Source: Bemisia tabaci (Eukaryota > Arthropoda > Insecta > Hemiptera > Aleyrodidae). Taken from it: a DNA stretch of 64,000 bases. The DNA is taken from assembly GCF_918797505.1 (NCBI RefSeq), contig NC_092793.1:45000243-45064242 (forward strand), given 5' to 3'. Of this stretch, positions 1 through 12,660 are shown in pieces; the first letter of the stretch is position 1; each line of letters opens with the position of its first letter. Both the position numbers and the translations under genes were made by a program. The notes beneath the pieces are model-generated. The model ran no database searches. It saw only the letters and a program-made list of their open reading frames with translations, and was not told the origin of the DNA.

Positions 1-163
1 CTGGACTGTCCACAGCAAATGGAGATCCTTCACTCCGCCTGATAATTAAAATTAACTATCATAAAAGCAGGAACTACCTACTAAAAATATTCAACAACCC
101 TCCATGATTTTAATTCAATGCTCCAATTTTACCCTTTCACAATGACATAATTTTATTTTTCAG
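1..163 (+). other. Intron end upstream of exon A
   Basis: This is AT-rich sequence ending in a pyrimidine tract and the CAG acceptor of exon A. I see no coding or repeat feature. The donor of this intron is outside the window. Confidence 0.7.
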
Positions 164-253
164 AGTACTGCTTCGTGTCAGAATGTTGTACTACATTAAG
201 CATGAGATCATTGGTGACCTTGTACAGCATATATCCGACGGAACCCCCGCCAG
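164..253 (+). CDS. kis: kismet/CHD7-like chromatin remodeller, exon A (end of helicase region)
   Basis: This internal exon of 90 bases has an acceptor CAG before 164 and a donor GTAAGAG after 253. The first base completes a codon begun in an exon outside the window, 29 whole codons follow, and the last two bases (AG) start a serine codon finished at 13378. The peptide includes RVRMLYYIKHEIIGDL, which matches the conserved segment just after the helicase C-terminal lobe of CHD6-9 and Drosophila kismet. The protein is a nuclear ATP-dependent remodeller that moves nucleosomes. I infer orthology from this motif together with the order of the next seven exons. No start codon belongs here; the ATG inside the exon is not an initiator. 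Confidence 0.88.
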
Positions 254-3200
254 GTAAGAGTGCCCCTTCCCATTGCACTTGCTGTTACTCCCTTCTATAT
301 CTTCCTTTGATTGCTACATGCTTAGATTGGCTTAGTTGTATGTTAATAGTTCAGATTTTTTTTCTACTCTTCAAATTTCAGTCATTTGTAAACACTTCTA
401 CACTTGTACACTCTTCCTTTCCGCATAAAGTTCATCAGTCGCAACTTACAGAGGGTTTCCTGAAAGCACCATACCTCTGAAACAAACGCAGCCAGCAATC
501 TGGTTGTGGTTGCATTCAAATGAGCAGCTGTCAGCAAATCTTTCACTATTTGAAAAAGAAGAAAGAAAGAATAAGATCTCTGACCAACTTTAAAAATACT
601 TTTTCTCCTGATGTTCAAAGACCTTCAAGTTATTTAAATATAAAGGAAGGAGAAAAAGAAGCAAATAATGCTCTCCAGCCAAATTGGAAAAGAAAAATAG
701 ATTTTGACTGAACAATTCAGTGAAAATAGGTGCACCTAATGAACTTAATGAGTTGAAAAATCATTCCTCTTTTGACTGAAAATTTTAGGCAAATTGTTGT
801 TTTAGTTTTTACAAAGACTGGTCTCCTACTGAATTTCAGCAAAATCGGCCTACGCGTGCTGTAATGTGGTCATTTACATTTTTTATGGATCGGAGGGAGG
901 TCATGCTATAATTTGAGTAAAAGTTTATATTTTAAGCTGAAATTGAAACTGTCGTTAGACGTCCTTTAAGACTGAATATCAGCAAAATCTGCGCTTGCAT
1001 TTCGTAATGGCCACCGTTTACATATACTAGGGATGGTAAGGGTGGGAGGATTGCGTTTTAACTCGAGGAAAAATAAATAGTTTGAACTGGAGTCAAAGGT
1101 GCACCAGTGACTGAATGATGGGAGACTAAGTTCGTGACATACACTCATGCTGCTGTAAATGCGCGGACAACAAAAAGAATCTTCTCCCCTATTTGCGGAC
1201 AACCGTGCGGCAGAGTCTCTTTTTTGTTTTGGAGTTGGGTAGGTTTTATTTTGCAATCTTCATTGTTGGGAAATTGTTGGTTTTGTAAGTTCAGGACATC
1301 GCATTTTTAGTCAGCTTCAAAGCATAGGAAAAGAAGTTCTCTTAAAATCTGATACTGTCTCAGCTGATATCTTTTCTAATTTAGTATAAAAGCACAATGA
1401 TGCACACACTATCGCTTGTGAAGCGGATTGATTATCAAAATCGATAGACAAAGATGTAGATAAAGATGACGTTGGTAGTATGGAGCGATCCCACTGGTTG
1501 CAACTAGTGGTTCTTACAGGCTAAGAGGAAAAATGATGGACTAATTGTCGGGTCTCTTGTCAGTTGCCGTTAGGTAGTCCATTACCACCTCCTTTGTTCG
1601 TTGCAACCACCCGCTTCCACCAATGGGATCCCATCATATCCTTTTTGTCTTCATTGTCTATAGCTTTGCCTATCAATTTCTATAATCTGACTGCAGTCAT
1701 TGTCGGTGGCACTTCACAAACGGTACCAAATTGTAAGAAGTCAGAATTACCAAAAATGGAATTTGTTGTGGTCATATGAGAAAGGCTGAGGAGTTTATCT
1801 AAAGGTCATTTTTTCTATTAATACTCTTCTTACTGATGCTTGATGGGTGGCAAAAAATATTGAAAATATTTTAGTTTTGACTGTTGCATCTATCGAAGGA
1901 TGATGTGAAGAAGTGAGGATAAGGTAAAAAGGAGAATAACAAATAGGTATGCTTTGAAGCAAGATTGCCAAGTTTTGGAATAAAATGTGGAGATTTTACA
2001 TTAGTGTTAAATTAAGGCGGGAGGAGGTCTGCTTTTTCAGCACTATGTAACAACAATGGACAAAAGAAATGAGCCTTAGTCACAGACACCCCCCCCCCAC
2101 ATGTGCCTTCACTTAAACAGTAATATAGAAGCAGGAGAAGTTTCTGAAAGCTAGCTTAAACTTTAATTAATCTGAAAGAAATCCAATCTTTAAATTTTTA
2201 TTTAACTGGTTCAGAGTAAGCAAACCTAGCATCAAAATAATACTTTTATTTAAAAGTTTGACTCCCTTGGACTTTTTCTACTCTTTTCGATGTCAGCAGA
2301 TATTGCGCTAAAGGTGTAAACAATGGGTAAAGTCTAAAATTCGATTCAGGGGAAAGGGGGGGGGGGTCGTCTTTATAAAAAAATTCTTCCAATTTAATCA
2401 CCCTTGTTAATTTTCTAAGAGTTTTCCAGGCATTTCCAATTATCTTTGTTGATTCTAACACACATTTCATTGTGCACAGGAACATATCTTGTCAGCATTG
2501 TTTCAGTATTTCTATGAACATTTTATGTTTTTATGGTAAAACCATTGCTCCAATTGATGTGAAAATTTAAGCTTTTTTTTGCAAGCGAAAATAAAAATTA
2601 CTGCAAACTTCAGGTAAATTTATGTGACGGTTCTCTTTTAAAAAATTAAATTTTAGTAAAAAATACTGAAGCTGTGTAATTGAGATGCACTCCCTCTTGC
2701 AAGAGACAAAAGTTTTGCCGCCTAAAAGACTTCTATCAAGCTGAGGTTTTAACTCTGTATTGTTCAAATATCATAGGAATCTACCAAAATTTGGAAGAGA
2801 ATCTCACTTTTCTCGGTGTATTTGATCATAAATATGTTTTGCAATGAGCAGCTTCAAACTGGCAAACATTTGTCTGATAATCTTAATCACACCTAAAAAA
2901 ATATTTTCATAACTTTTCTTAAGGAGGAGGGTTGAAAGCCCTATGGAAAGTCATGTATCAATTCATGTTTCTATAGTCGTAGATAATTCAAATTTCATTA
3001 TTTTCTAGATTTGAACCTGGAAAAAAATCTTGATTGATGTTAAGTTATTCCTGTCAACTGCATTGTTCTTACTGGATTTTAAGTTGCAAAATCCTATTAA
3101 AAGTTTTAAGCCCCTTCATAATTAAAGAAATCGACTTTTAACAACGAATAGTTGCTTCAATGGTAGACTCTAATCTCTGGTGCAAAGTCAGTAAAATTTG

Positions 3201-3507
3201 GCCCACTTTCATTAAATTACACGGAAGAATAAAAATAAACATAAGAGTAAACTAAAGTAGCTCCAAAATGGGGGGGGGGGGGGGTTGAGTCTGAAGGGAA
3301 TGGAAAGGGTGAAAATCTGATGAAGCCGTAAGACGCCTTTGACAAATTCAGGTTGTTAAAGTAAAAATTTGTGAGCAGAGGAATTTTGGCATGCTTATCC
3401 CTTGATACTTGTCGCACAAATATTATATGAAATTACTGTAGTATACTTGATGTCATGAATTTTCAAGCTCTTACGAAGTATTATTAGTATCAGGCTTCCT
3501 ATCATGT

Positions 3508-3508
<1 letters not shown>

Positions 3509-3549
<41 letters not shown>
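3509..3549 (-). repeat. Poly(T) run of 41, likely a minus-strand poly(A) tail
   Basis: There are 41 consecutive T. On the reverse strand this is a poly(A) run, and the reverse complement of 3557-3564 contains AATAAA a dozen bases before it. That is the arrangement left by a reverse-transcribed, polyadenylated RNA inserted on the minus strand. I could not identify the source RNA; the body would lie to the right of 3550, where a foldback begins about 100 bases later. Confidence 0.6.
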
Positions 3550-3552
<3 letters not shown>

Positions 3553-3654
3553 CAGTTCATTTTTATTAAGAAAAAGTTCAACCACGTTCGATTCCCTCTC
3601 CTTAATTGTCAATAAAAGTAAATCGTGTTTAGAGTCACGTAGTCGACTTGCTTT

Positions 3655-4575
3655 TTCATCATGGCAGGTAAATTTCACACAAAGGAGGGGTATTGATAAG
3701 AGCCTTTTTTGGCCCCCCTAGAATCTGGAAATTTATGCGGGTTTTCCAAAATGACTCAATGAAGTTAACGAAAATAATCATCATTTGGTCCATAAGCCAC
3801 CGGAAACGTGTTAAACGGTTGCCTAAACATACGTCTGCAGGCGTATCTTAGCGAAAATGCATGTTTTTCTATCATTCGGAGGTTTTTCTGACACCGAGAG
3901 CATCGTCTAACGAAAACGAGCTTTTGATATGTCATCAAGGAGGCTTTAGGACTCATTTTAACCCTGGTTTGGTTTTAGTTAGATGATGCGCTCATGGTTA
4001 AAAAAAGCTTTTTCAAAAAGCGACTTCTGAGGGACATCTGCAAAAATCTTAAGGAAACCCGCCTCTCCAATTGTATGCACGCTACGTATATTATCGAGGG
4101 CAGCCTTGTTAAACTCTTACAAGGAGATTTTCTTTAATTTTATTAAAAAAAAAAAAATAAAAAACCTTAACGACGCAATTCCCAAAGATTTTTGCAGATG
4201 TCCCTTAGAAGTCGATTTTTGAAAAAGTTTTTAACTATGAGGGCATCATCTAATTAAAACCAAATCAGGGTTAAAATGTGTCTTAAAGCCTCCTTGATGA
4301 CATATCAAAAGCTCGTTTTAGATAGACGATGCGCTCGGTGTCAAAGAAGCCTTGGAACGATAGAAAAACACGCATTTTCGCTAAAATACGCCTGCAGACG
4401 TATGTTCAGGCAACCGTTTAACTCGTTTCCGGTGGCTTATGGACTAAATCATGATTATTTTCGTTAACTACATTTAGTCAACTTGGAAAACCCGCATAAA
4501 TTTCCAGATTCTAGGGGGGACCAAAAGAGGCCCTTATCGATATCCCTCCTTTGTCCCATGGCATGGTTAAGTGTT
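3655..4575. mobile_element. Foldback (long inverted repeat) element, about 0.9 kb
   Basis: The arms at roughly 3660-4045 and 4190-4570 are reverse complements; for example 3721-3741 pairs with 4491-4511, and 3681-3687 with 4546-4552. The spacer is about 140 bases around 4116. The two arms have diverged by scattered substitutions. The mirrored short open frames at 3765-3956 (-) and 4276-4467 (+) are products of the symmetry and not genes. Terminal motif and target duplication are unclear. Confidence 0.85.
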
Positions 4576-6116
4576 TGAAAGATCTCAGTGTTTAATGGCA
4601 CTTGGACTTATTGAAACCTGTTTCGTGGACTCACGTGTTTTTATCCTATGCTTTTATGTCTGTTCATCATGTGCCCAATGAATCACTGGACAGGGTACGA
4701 TTTCAAGCCTTTAGGTGTATGTCCTCTCATTTAAATTTCATGTAGAACACATTTCGCCAAACGAAAACAACTAATATTAGCTCCGAATCAAGATAATTAC
4801 GTTTTATTTAGCATTGGTTATGAAGAATTTGACTTTCCCGCTCACGTGAAAAACAAGAGCACTCGAATCTAATCGTGCTTTACTACAGTTTTGGTAAGCC
4901 TCTAAATTGAGCAGAGCTCCAACCCCATCCTGTGTTGTTAAAATTGTTAACAACGTGCAACGGCCGAGCTGAAGTGCCGAATTTGATTTATCATACTTCA
5001 TACCGCAGAGAATGTCTTGGTAACATTTAGTATGCAATTTAACTTCAGTAGATTTTTGTTTTGGCCATGTGAGGGAAGTTTGAATTTTTGCATTGGAACT
5101 TATCAATATCATTGTTAGGAATTACTTTCAATAACTTTGCCTTATAAATTGTGTTCTACTCGAAATTTTGATAAGATAATATATTCAGTAATGCCTTAAT
5201 TCGTGCGGAGTGTAGTAGTCCATTCAGAAACTTTGAGAAGTAAGAAATTGTAAGACCGGCAAGGCAGTGCGAAGGTATGATAGTTACAATAAGTGTTTCT
5301 CGTCTCAACACCTGAGAGGGCCATTAATGAGTTATCACAGCCCACAAAGAATTTTCTAGTTGTGATTGCCTATGAGCAGGATGCGGCTTATTTTTGCACC
5401 TGGACAAAGTCGTCTAGTTTTAGTTCAAGGTTTCTATTAGATACCATAATATATAAAGTAATAATTCCTATAAAGCATGGTGACTAGAGCCGGGTCAAGA
5501 TAGGGTGCATCAGGGAATGACAAATTTTAGGGAAAAATTAGGGAATCTGTTCCAGAAAGCGGGAATCTCATCTTCTGCAGTATAATGTTGTCATTGCACT
5601 CGAGCCACCATTATTGACCTCTTGAATGACATATGAATCTTCCTATTATCAGAATAATAGAGAAGCTCTCATTGACGAGGTAATAAAAACGTCAGGAGTG
5701 CTTTTGGAATGATAAAGACTATGCGCCCAAGAATCGGTTGAAAGATCAGAAAAAATCGATATTCATTTCTAAAACTTGGGAGAATTACATCATCGCCTTT
5801 ACGCCAAAGGAGCGTATTAAGATTCCAACGACTTTTCAGGAAAGTAAAAATAAGATTTTGGGGAACTTATGCCCTTTGCCATTTGGTTCCTAATTGACAT
5901 TTGTGGTTACTTTTTTCACATGAAGATCGGAGAAAAGATGAAAAATTTTAGTGTCTTTTTGAATTTGCAAAATCATGTCTCAGGCCCCTAATGTTACTTG
6001 AAAATTGGGGAGGAATCCTGATACGCTTGTTAGCGCTGCACGAAACTGGACACCTCCACTGCTCCGTCGCGTCCTCTGAGCAGGCATGTCGTCATTTTGA
6101 GTTGTCCTCTAGGGCT

Positions 6117-8855
6117 GATCGAAATTCCCGACTTGAGCGCAATACAATCCGGATAGGGGAAAAAGGTGGCCAAATTGCATGTAGATTACGGAAAAAATTG
6201 TCCGCAGCCGTGATTCCAACGGGAACATGGCGCTCAAGCCCTTCGAATATTTTCATGGTTAAATTGCCAAAAAAATCAGGTTTTTTCTTATTCGGGGCGC
6301 TGGAGGTGCCCTCAAACACGCAATTTCATCATCAAGCACATGTTTTCCTACCTATTTTTTCACGACGAATCGATTTTACTGGTTTTCAAAACGATATATC
6401 GATGTTTTCAAACGATATATCGATTTTTTATTCGATTATTGCGAAAAATTTGATAATTTTTAGCACTAATTGAATCAAATTCTATTAATTAGTGATATAT
6501 AGGCAAAAGTTCTAATGCATAAGTAAACTAGTGCTCACATAAACTTTTAAACACGAGGCACTTACCCTCAAAGCCGTGTATACTGACCATTCTTCAGTTT
6601 GGGTACTAGATGATCGCCGGAATGCCGGGATTCTTGGCGTCGCAGCGATCGCGTTTCATGGCCCATCAGTCGAAAAAACATTTTTTTCGAAATCCGACGA
6701 CGGGTAGTGAAGGTGAGTTGCCTTTTGGCATCAAATGACAAGGAAAAAATCCTGGCTCCATAGGACAACACTTTCATCGAAAACATTAGGCTCGAACTTC
6801 CAAAATCTCAAATTTTCGTTTTTACGAAGTTTTTTTTCTAAGATAATTTCTGGATGACAGAAAATACACAACTGACACGTACCATGCGTGTTTTCATAGA
6901 TAATTTGAGTCAAGGCATCGATTTTTGTAGTTGAAAAATTAAGATAGGGATTTAAAATATTGTTTCCTGCGATACTTCGTCATATTCAATCAGATTTAAG
7001 CTTAAATCAAGAACCAAGCCTCTTAATTTGAGCGGATTTCCTTTTGATTTCAGCTTAAATCTGCTTGAATCAAGAGTCCTTTTTCTTGTCAATGTTTTCA
7101 AGAGCCTGGACTCTAGATACAATGTGTTTTTTTTTCCAGTGTAGATAATTTGAGTCAAGGAATCGATTTTTGTGGTTGAAAAATTCAGATATCGATTTAA
7201 AATGTCGTTTCTTGCGATACTTCGTCCGAAAAAGCGATTTTTTTGTGTATATCCCAAGAAATTTTGAGTCATCAATTAAAACGACATTTTGACTTCAAAA
7301 ATAGATTCCTCGTGAAAACATTTAATGGGTAACGGGGTTACACCTGCTTAAAGTACGTAGAAATGTTGACAATTAAGGTACAATTCATACGAGTTTTCAA
7401 ACTGAATTCGCTGAGGGGTTATTCCACGCGAAATCATCCAGGGACTCTTGCTTGACCGACCCTGACTTTTTATTATAATTAGGTTACTTCTTAAGCTCTC
7501 CAATGGAAGCACAAGAACCTTTTGTAAAATTTTTTTGACCATCCTGGTATCCATGGCGGCCTTGTAGAGTTGAGGTTCTCAGGTGAATTTCGATAAAATC
7601 GGCATTCACGGAAACGGGCATATCTCCAGTTCCGTTTGACTTACAAAATTGAAACAAGACTGAAGAATTACTTCTTTTTATGATCTATCTTTTTGCAAGG
7701 CGCTAAAATTTCTGTATCATCAAGGGAAATGAAGTTATTTAAGGACTGAATCGAGATGTATTTGGACTAAAACACGGCAAAAACTCCTATTTTGAGGATT
7801 TTTCTTTTAAACTTTTATGAATCGTACCTTAGTTGTCAACATGTCTACGTGCTTTAAGCAGGTGTAACCCCGTCACTCTTTGAATGTTTTCACGAGGAAT
7901 CTATTTTTGAAGTCAAAATGTCGATTTATCAAAGGCTTACATTGATGAAGCAACATTTATTGGGATATACACAAAGTAATCGCTTTTTCGGACAAAGTTT
8001 CACAAGAAACGATATTTTAAATCGATATCTTAATTTTTCAACTACAAAAATCGATGCCTTGACTCAAATTATCTATGAAAACACGCATGGTACGTGTCAG
8101 TTGTGTATTTTCTATCATCCAGAAATTATCTTAGAAAAAAAACTTCGTAAAAACGAAAATTTGAGATTTTGGAAGTTCGAGCCTAATGTTTTCGATGAAA
8201 GTGTTGTCCTATGGAGCCAGGATTTTTTCCTTGTCATTTGATGCCAAAAGGCAACTCACCTTCACTACCCGTCGTCGGATTTCGAAAAAAATGTTTTTTC
8301 GACTGATGGGCCATGAAACGCGATCGCTGCGACGCCAAGAATCCCGGCATTCCGGCGATCATCTAGTACCCAAACTGAAGAATGGTCAGTATACACGGCT
8401 TTGAGGGTAAGTGCCTCGTGTTTAAAAGTTTATGTGAGCACTAGTTTACTTATGCATTAGAACTTTTGCCTATATATCACTAATTAATAGAATTTGATTC
8501 AATTAGTGCTAAAAATTATCAAATTTTTCGCAATAATCGAATAAAAAATCGATATATCGTTTGAAAACATCGATATATCGTTTTGAAAACCAGTAAAATC
8601 GATTCGTCGTGAAAAAATAGGTAGGAAAACATGTGCTTGATGATGAAATTGCGTGTTTGAGGGCACCTCCAGCGCCCCGAATAAGAAAAAACCTGATTTT
8701 TTTGGCAATTTAACCATGAAAATATTCGAAGGGCTTGAGCGCCATGTTCCCGTTGGAATCACGGCTGCGGACAATTTTTTCCGTAATCTACATGCAATTT
8801 GGCCACCTTTTTCCCCTATCCGGATTGTATTGCGCTCAAGTCGGGAATTTCGATC
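6117..8855. mobile_element. Large foldback element, about 2.7 kb
   Basis: The left arm at about 6117-7400 pairs with the right arm at about 7808-8855. The outer pair is 6117-6126 with 8846-8855. Further in, 7364-7370 pairs with 7834-7840. The left arm is about 230 bases longer because a block near 6898-6995 is repeated at 7138-7235, with about 140 other bases between the copies. The right arm has one copy only. A single-stranded centre of about 400 bases remains. Repeated CGATATATCG words occur near 6392 and 6413 and their mirror positions. No transposase is recognisable; the mirrored open frames are symmetry artefacts. Confidence 0.88.
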
Positions 8856-9487
8856 ACCCCTATTGTCCTCCTCTCACTTAATGCCATCTTGTCAGTCACG
8901 TCATTTTGATTCATTTTATTTGATTTTGTTTTTTCCTTCTCGATATTTTTAGGTTAATGGCAATGCTTTGGTATCTATTAAATCCTAATATAGTGGCATC
9001 AGGTTTGAAATTTTTGCGTTTTGAAAGAGGTTGCGTCTGTACCTATTTAATCCAGAAGCCTGCAAAAGGCTTGATGTGCAATTATAAAACAAAAATTATG
9101 TATGCTTGAATGCAGATAAGTACAGAATCAAATATTCATTTTTTTTTTCCTTTCTTTTTTATTAACCCATTGACTTATGATTTAATTTGACCCTGCCGGG
9201 CTAGGAATTACGATTTAATTTGGCGAAAATCAGTAACTTTGAACACTTCAAAATAAATGAGAAATTCTTTCTCTAAGGGTGAAAATTGACACAATAAGCA
9301 TTCTCAATACAACGGTTGTGAAAAATGGTGAAAACTTAGAACACAGTGATTTTTTTATTGCGATTTATAGCTGTCAAAGTCGCAAAAATCGCAAATTCTG
9401 CGAAAATCCGAAAATTTTGAGGTTATTTCATGTGCAAACGCACAGTAATATGAAAATACTGTAACAAAACAAGAAATTACCGGATAC

Positions 9488-9798
9488 TAGAGTCCCTTTA
9501 TACTGAGAGTCAAGACAACACCCCTCATGGAGTCACAAACGGGAATAAAGATTACAGAAATTGAACGTTCTTTGTAATCTTTGATCGGCCCATTCTTAAA
9601 TTCCTTTCTCCGTTCCTTCTCTCATTCCGTTTGTTCCTTGCCGAACCCGTAATTCCCTGGTCCATTCCAGATGATAATCTTTGCAATTGGTGAAAATGTA
9701 ATCTTTATTCCCGTTTGTGACACTGTGAAGGCCTAAAATACGGGAACCAATCAGACATGGATTCACATTGTCTTGACTCTCAGTATAAAGGGACTCTA
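9488..9798. mobile_element. hAT-like MITE nested in the piggyBac-like element
   Basis: The inverted ends begin TAGAGTCCCTTTATACTGAG at 9488 and their reverse complement ends at 9798; about 31 bases match exactly. The element is flanked by the same 8-base word CCGGATAC at 9480-9487 and 9799-9806. An 8-base duplication and TAGAG-type ends fit the hAT superfamily. The inner sequence (9532-9560 against 9696-9725) is also partly inverted. At 311 bases it has no coding capacity and depends on a transposase elsewhere. Confidence 0.88.
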
Positions 9799-9897
9799 CC
9801 GGATACAACAAGTCATAGGGTGGCCACACTACTCATATGAACATTGATGAGAACGCAATCTACCGGAGAATCGCTGAATTAACGCGAACATTCGACA

Positions 9898-9958
9898 GAC
9901 GGCTCTGAGCCGTCTCTTCAGATCTGACCCAGCGCAGCAAGGACGGCTGGGAGCCGTC
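9898..9958. repeat. Pair of GACGGCT...AGCCGTC hairpins
   Basis: Two palindromes, 9898-9914 (7-base stem, loop CTG) and 9942-9958 (same stem, loop GGG), lie 44 bases apart, just inside the right end of the piggyBac-like element. Their position suggests subterminal transposase-binding repeats of that element. This is an inference. Confidence 0.7.
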
Positions 9959-11219
9959 GGTTTAAGTAAATGGGTTAATTAAAAGTTAACTATCTTTACC
10001 AGTTGATTTGATAGTTAGAGTAATGAAATTTCAAGACTGTTACTAAACAGTGGACTAATTCAACATTTTCCATTTTATCTTAAACACATCATTTTGCTTA
10101 TTCTGGATGATCAGGAGGTGAACTCGGTTTTTTGAACCATTTAATATTAGAGTCAAATACCAATAACGAGTTGTAAATGAAATGATAGCGCAGAAACAAG
10201 GCATTAAATGCTAAAAGAGCAAAGAACTACCTGTAGTCGCCTCAATACAAAAAAAATTATTATATTTTGAAGGTAACAAGACAAAATTTAACATAATAAT
10301 TCTTTCTGATAATATTAAGTTGAAAATAATAAAACTTTGAGGATAGCAAATTCATCAAAGAAACTATACAGAGCGGCATACTGATCACTAAATTTTTTAT
10401 CATATTTAATATAAAGACATGGGTAAGATTAACACCAATTTTACAGTGAGAACATACATGAACTTGATTACACGTCCTCCAAACAAACAGTAATATGTCT
10501 GTCCTAACATGTGTTAATCTGTATATGAACAAAAAGTATAATTAGTCTTAACCTACTTGAGAATCTTCAGACGTTAACCGTTTTCATATTCTTTGCAACA
10601 AATTAGATAGCCTCTTAAGAAAATTTCCGTTAAGTCGAAATCAACAACCAAAACGGCATAGAAATCGAAGCATCATGACTAACAGTACGAATAAAGTTTT
10701 GCCATGGCCTAGCGTCATTTGCTCTGCAACTTTACAAATTAAAGGGCCCTGGTCAATGAAAGGAATAAGCTCTGATGGCTTTGACATCAAAATACGCTGA
10801 CAAATTGCTAAATATCGCCAACTAGACTGAAAATTATTGCAGTTATGGAGTGAAAAATATCAAGGTGATTTTCATTGACATCGTTAGCAAAATACTGAAA
10901 CAATAAAACAAATAGGTATCCGATTAATGAGTGACAGGCGTTTTGTGTCTTGCGCATGAAAAGGGTCTTAATTTTGTAGGACGCATAACACAGGCTAGGT
11001 GAGAGGTGCGGCAGCCCTATGATACTTCTGTAAGCAGAATCTGCAAAAAGTCTACCGTACTTCACGCCTTTTTGTTTCTCTCTTAATAACTTGGTGAATA
11101 TTGAGAGTTGAGCTTTCAACTTGATGAAGTTTATGGACGATTTGCAGTATTTCTCTATATTTACATAGAATTAATCAGTGGACGGAAAAAGATAAAACAA
11201 AATTAAAAGCGTCAAAGTC

Positions 11220-11760
11220 AGTAAAAGTTGTATTCTCTAACAGACCGTTTGTTTACATCCCCCTTTGCTTAGGGGAAACTGAAATTCCCAACAATAAAAT
11301 CGCTAAATATCTCGGCCTCCATCTGGATTCCAGGCTCAGGTGAGGTCCCCACATTAAGAAAAAAGTCGCTCAACTGCGACTAAAATTCTCCAATATGCAG
11401 TGGCTCTTGGGTCGTAAATCTCGGCTTTCCCTTCAACTAAAGCTGCTTCTCTACAATTCAATGTTGAGGCCGGTTTGGAGTCAAGTCAAATTTGGATAAA
11501 ATTGAAGTCATACAAATGAAGATCCAAGATTGTTAAAGATCATTGGTATGAGAGGAATGCAGATATTCCCGCTGACCTCAATATTGACTCTGTAGAGAAT
11601 TACATCACAAAAATGTACTCTGCGTATGAATTAAGATTGCATCGGCATCTCAACCAAGAAGCGCTTGCGCTCTTGGAATGGGACCGGTGCAGTCGCAGGT
11701 TGAAAAGGCGCAAGCCCTATGAGCTTGGAATCCAGGGCTTTTCAAAACTCTTCCCATAAA
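11220..11760 (+). pseudogene. Jockey-like non-LTR retrotransposon, 3' fragment of reverse transcriptase ORF
   Basis: Reading + with frame changes gives NKIAKYLGLHLDSRLRW-type sequence near 11300, then LRLKFSNMQWLLGRKSRLSL and KLLLYNSMLRPVWS. Next comes a segment resembling WYERNADIPADLNIDSV, and finally RRLKRRKPYEL-like sequence near 11695. This order is the conserved C-terminal tail of Jockey-clade reverse transcriptase ORFs. There is a TGA near 11341 in place of the expected tryptophan, several shifts, and no finger or palm motifs. It is a 5'-truncated dead copy. AT-rich sequence with A-rich runs follows to about 11880 and could be its 3' end. Confidence 0.75.
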
Positions 11761-12459
11761 ACAAGTGTGCCTCCCCGTACCTTCGGACGGATCAGGGGTT
11801 CCTTGATCTTTAACCGGTGACGGTCAATCACAGTCTTTTTAAAACAATAAAAGAGAAAAGAAAAAAGACAAACAAAACTAAAATAAAAAGACATTTTTAT
11901 TCTGAAAATAATTATGTACTTTTATCTCCTCGTTATATTGAGGGTATAAATATTTATCTAACAATAGTTAGTTAAAGTTAAAATGTATCTTAGTTAAAAG
12001 CTAAAATTTAAATTGTATATTTATTTATAAGTTACTTACTTAAGTTAAAATAAGCTTTTAAAGACATCAAAGATGCCCATAAGTGTATTCATTCTACAAT
12101 AATTTCTTGTGTACAAATAAAAAAAAAAGTACTTCTCTGTAGGCGTGAACAAGCAACAATGATTTCCGCGCAAAATTTGACGGGCATGTATAGGTCTAGG
12201 GAATCTATTATCATAATAACTCACAAGAATAAGTTAACTCAGTGATTAAGCTTTTCAACGGAAACAGGGTCCATTCCCAACTCAAAATATCCATTTTTAA
12301 TGTTACGTCCCTTTGTCGTGCAGGTGACAATATAGTTTTTTCCCCAAGTAAATCCGGATTAGCGGGAGAAAACTTAGATAACAAGCTCCTGAAACTCAGG
12401 GAAAGATCAAGGAATGAGCATGGTTCCGAATTCTAGACACCATGCTATGAAGCTACAAC

Positions 12460-12660
12460 CTAACCAACTACGGTGTGAGAGTCATAGTTCTGGCTACATA
12501 ATCAGCAGGTTCTGGGCTCGATTCCCGGCCGAACAATCTGATACCAGAATCACACATTGAATGTGGCTTGAATGTGGAAGTCATCGGTCTGATGCCTGAA
12601 TTTTGGGCGTGTCGCGCAAAATTCAGCAACAAGGCTCAGCAACCATCGGATAATGCCGGA
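12460..12660 (+). repeat. tRNA-related SINE-like sequence
   Basis: GGCTCGATTCC at 12515-12525 differs by one base from the RNA polymerase III B box consensus GGTTCGANTCC, and is followed by CGGCC as in a tRNA T arm. A degenerate A-box-like stretch lies about 45 bases upstream. There is no foldable complete tRNA, and the sequence continues into unrelated DNA, so it looks like the head of a decayed SINE. The 3' limit is a guess. Confidence 0.5.

Larger units (their letters stand above)
9166..9974. mobile_element. piggyBac-like non-autonomous element (TTAA-CCC...GGG-TTAA)
   Basis: TTAA at 9162-9165 is followed by CCCATTGACTTA. At the other end TAAGTAAATGGG is followed by TTAA at 9975-9978. The inverted ends match at 11 of 12 positions. 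A TTAA duplication with CCC/GGG ends is the signature of the piggyBac superfamily. Near the right end are two short palindromes (9898-9914 and 9942-9958). The element carries no transposase and is interrupted by a hAT-like insertion at 9488-9798, so its own length is about 490 bases. Confidence 0.8.

Noticed and set aside
3271..3286. G-run as a G-quadruplex regulatory element
   Set aside because: It is a single homopolymer run without the spaced G tracts needed for a supported call, and homopolymer length is error-prone.
12460..12535. A functional tRNA gene
   Set aside because: Only the B box and a poor A box are present; no cloverleaf or acceptor stem can be drawn.
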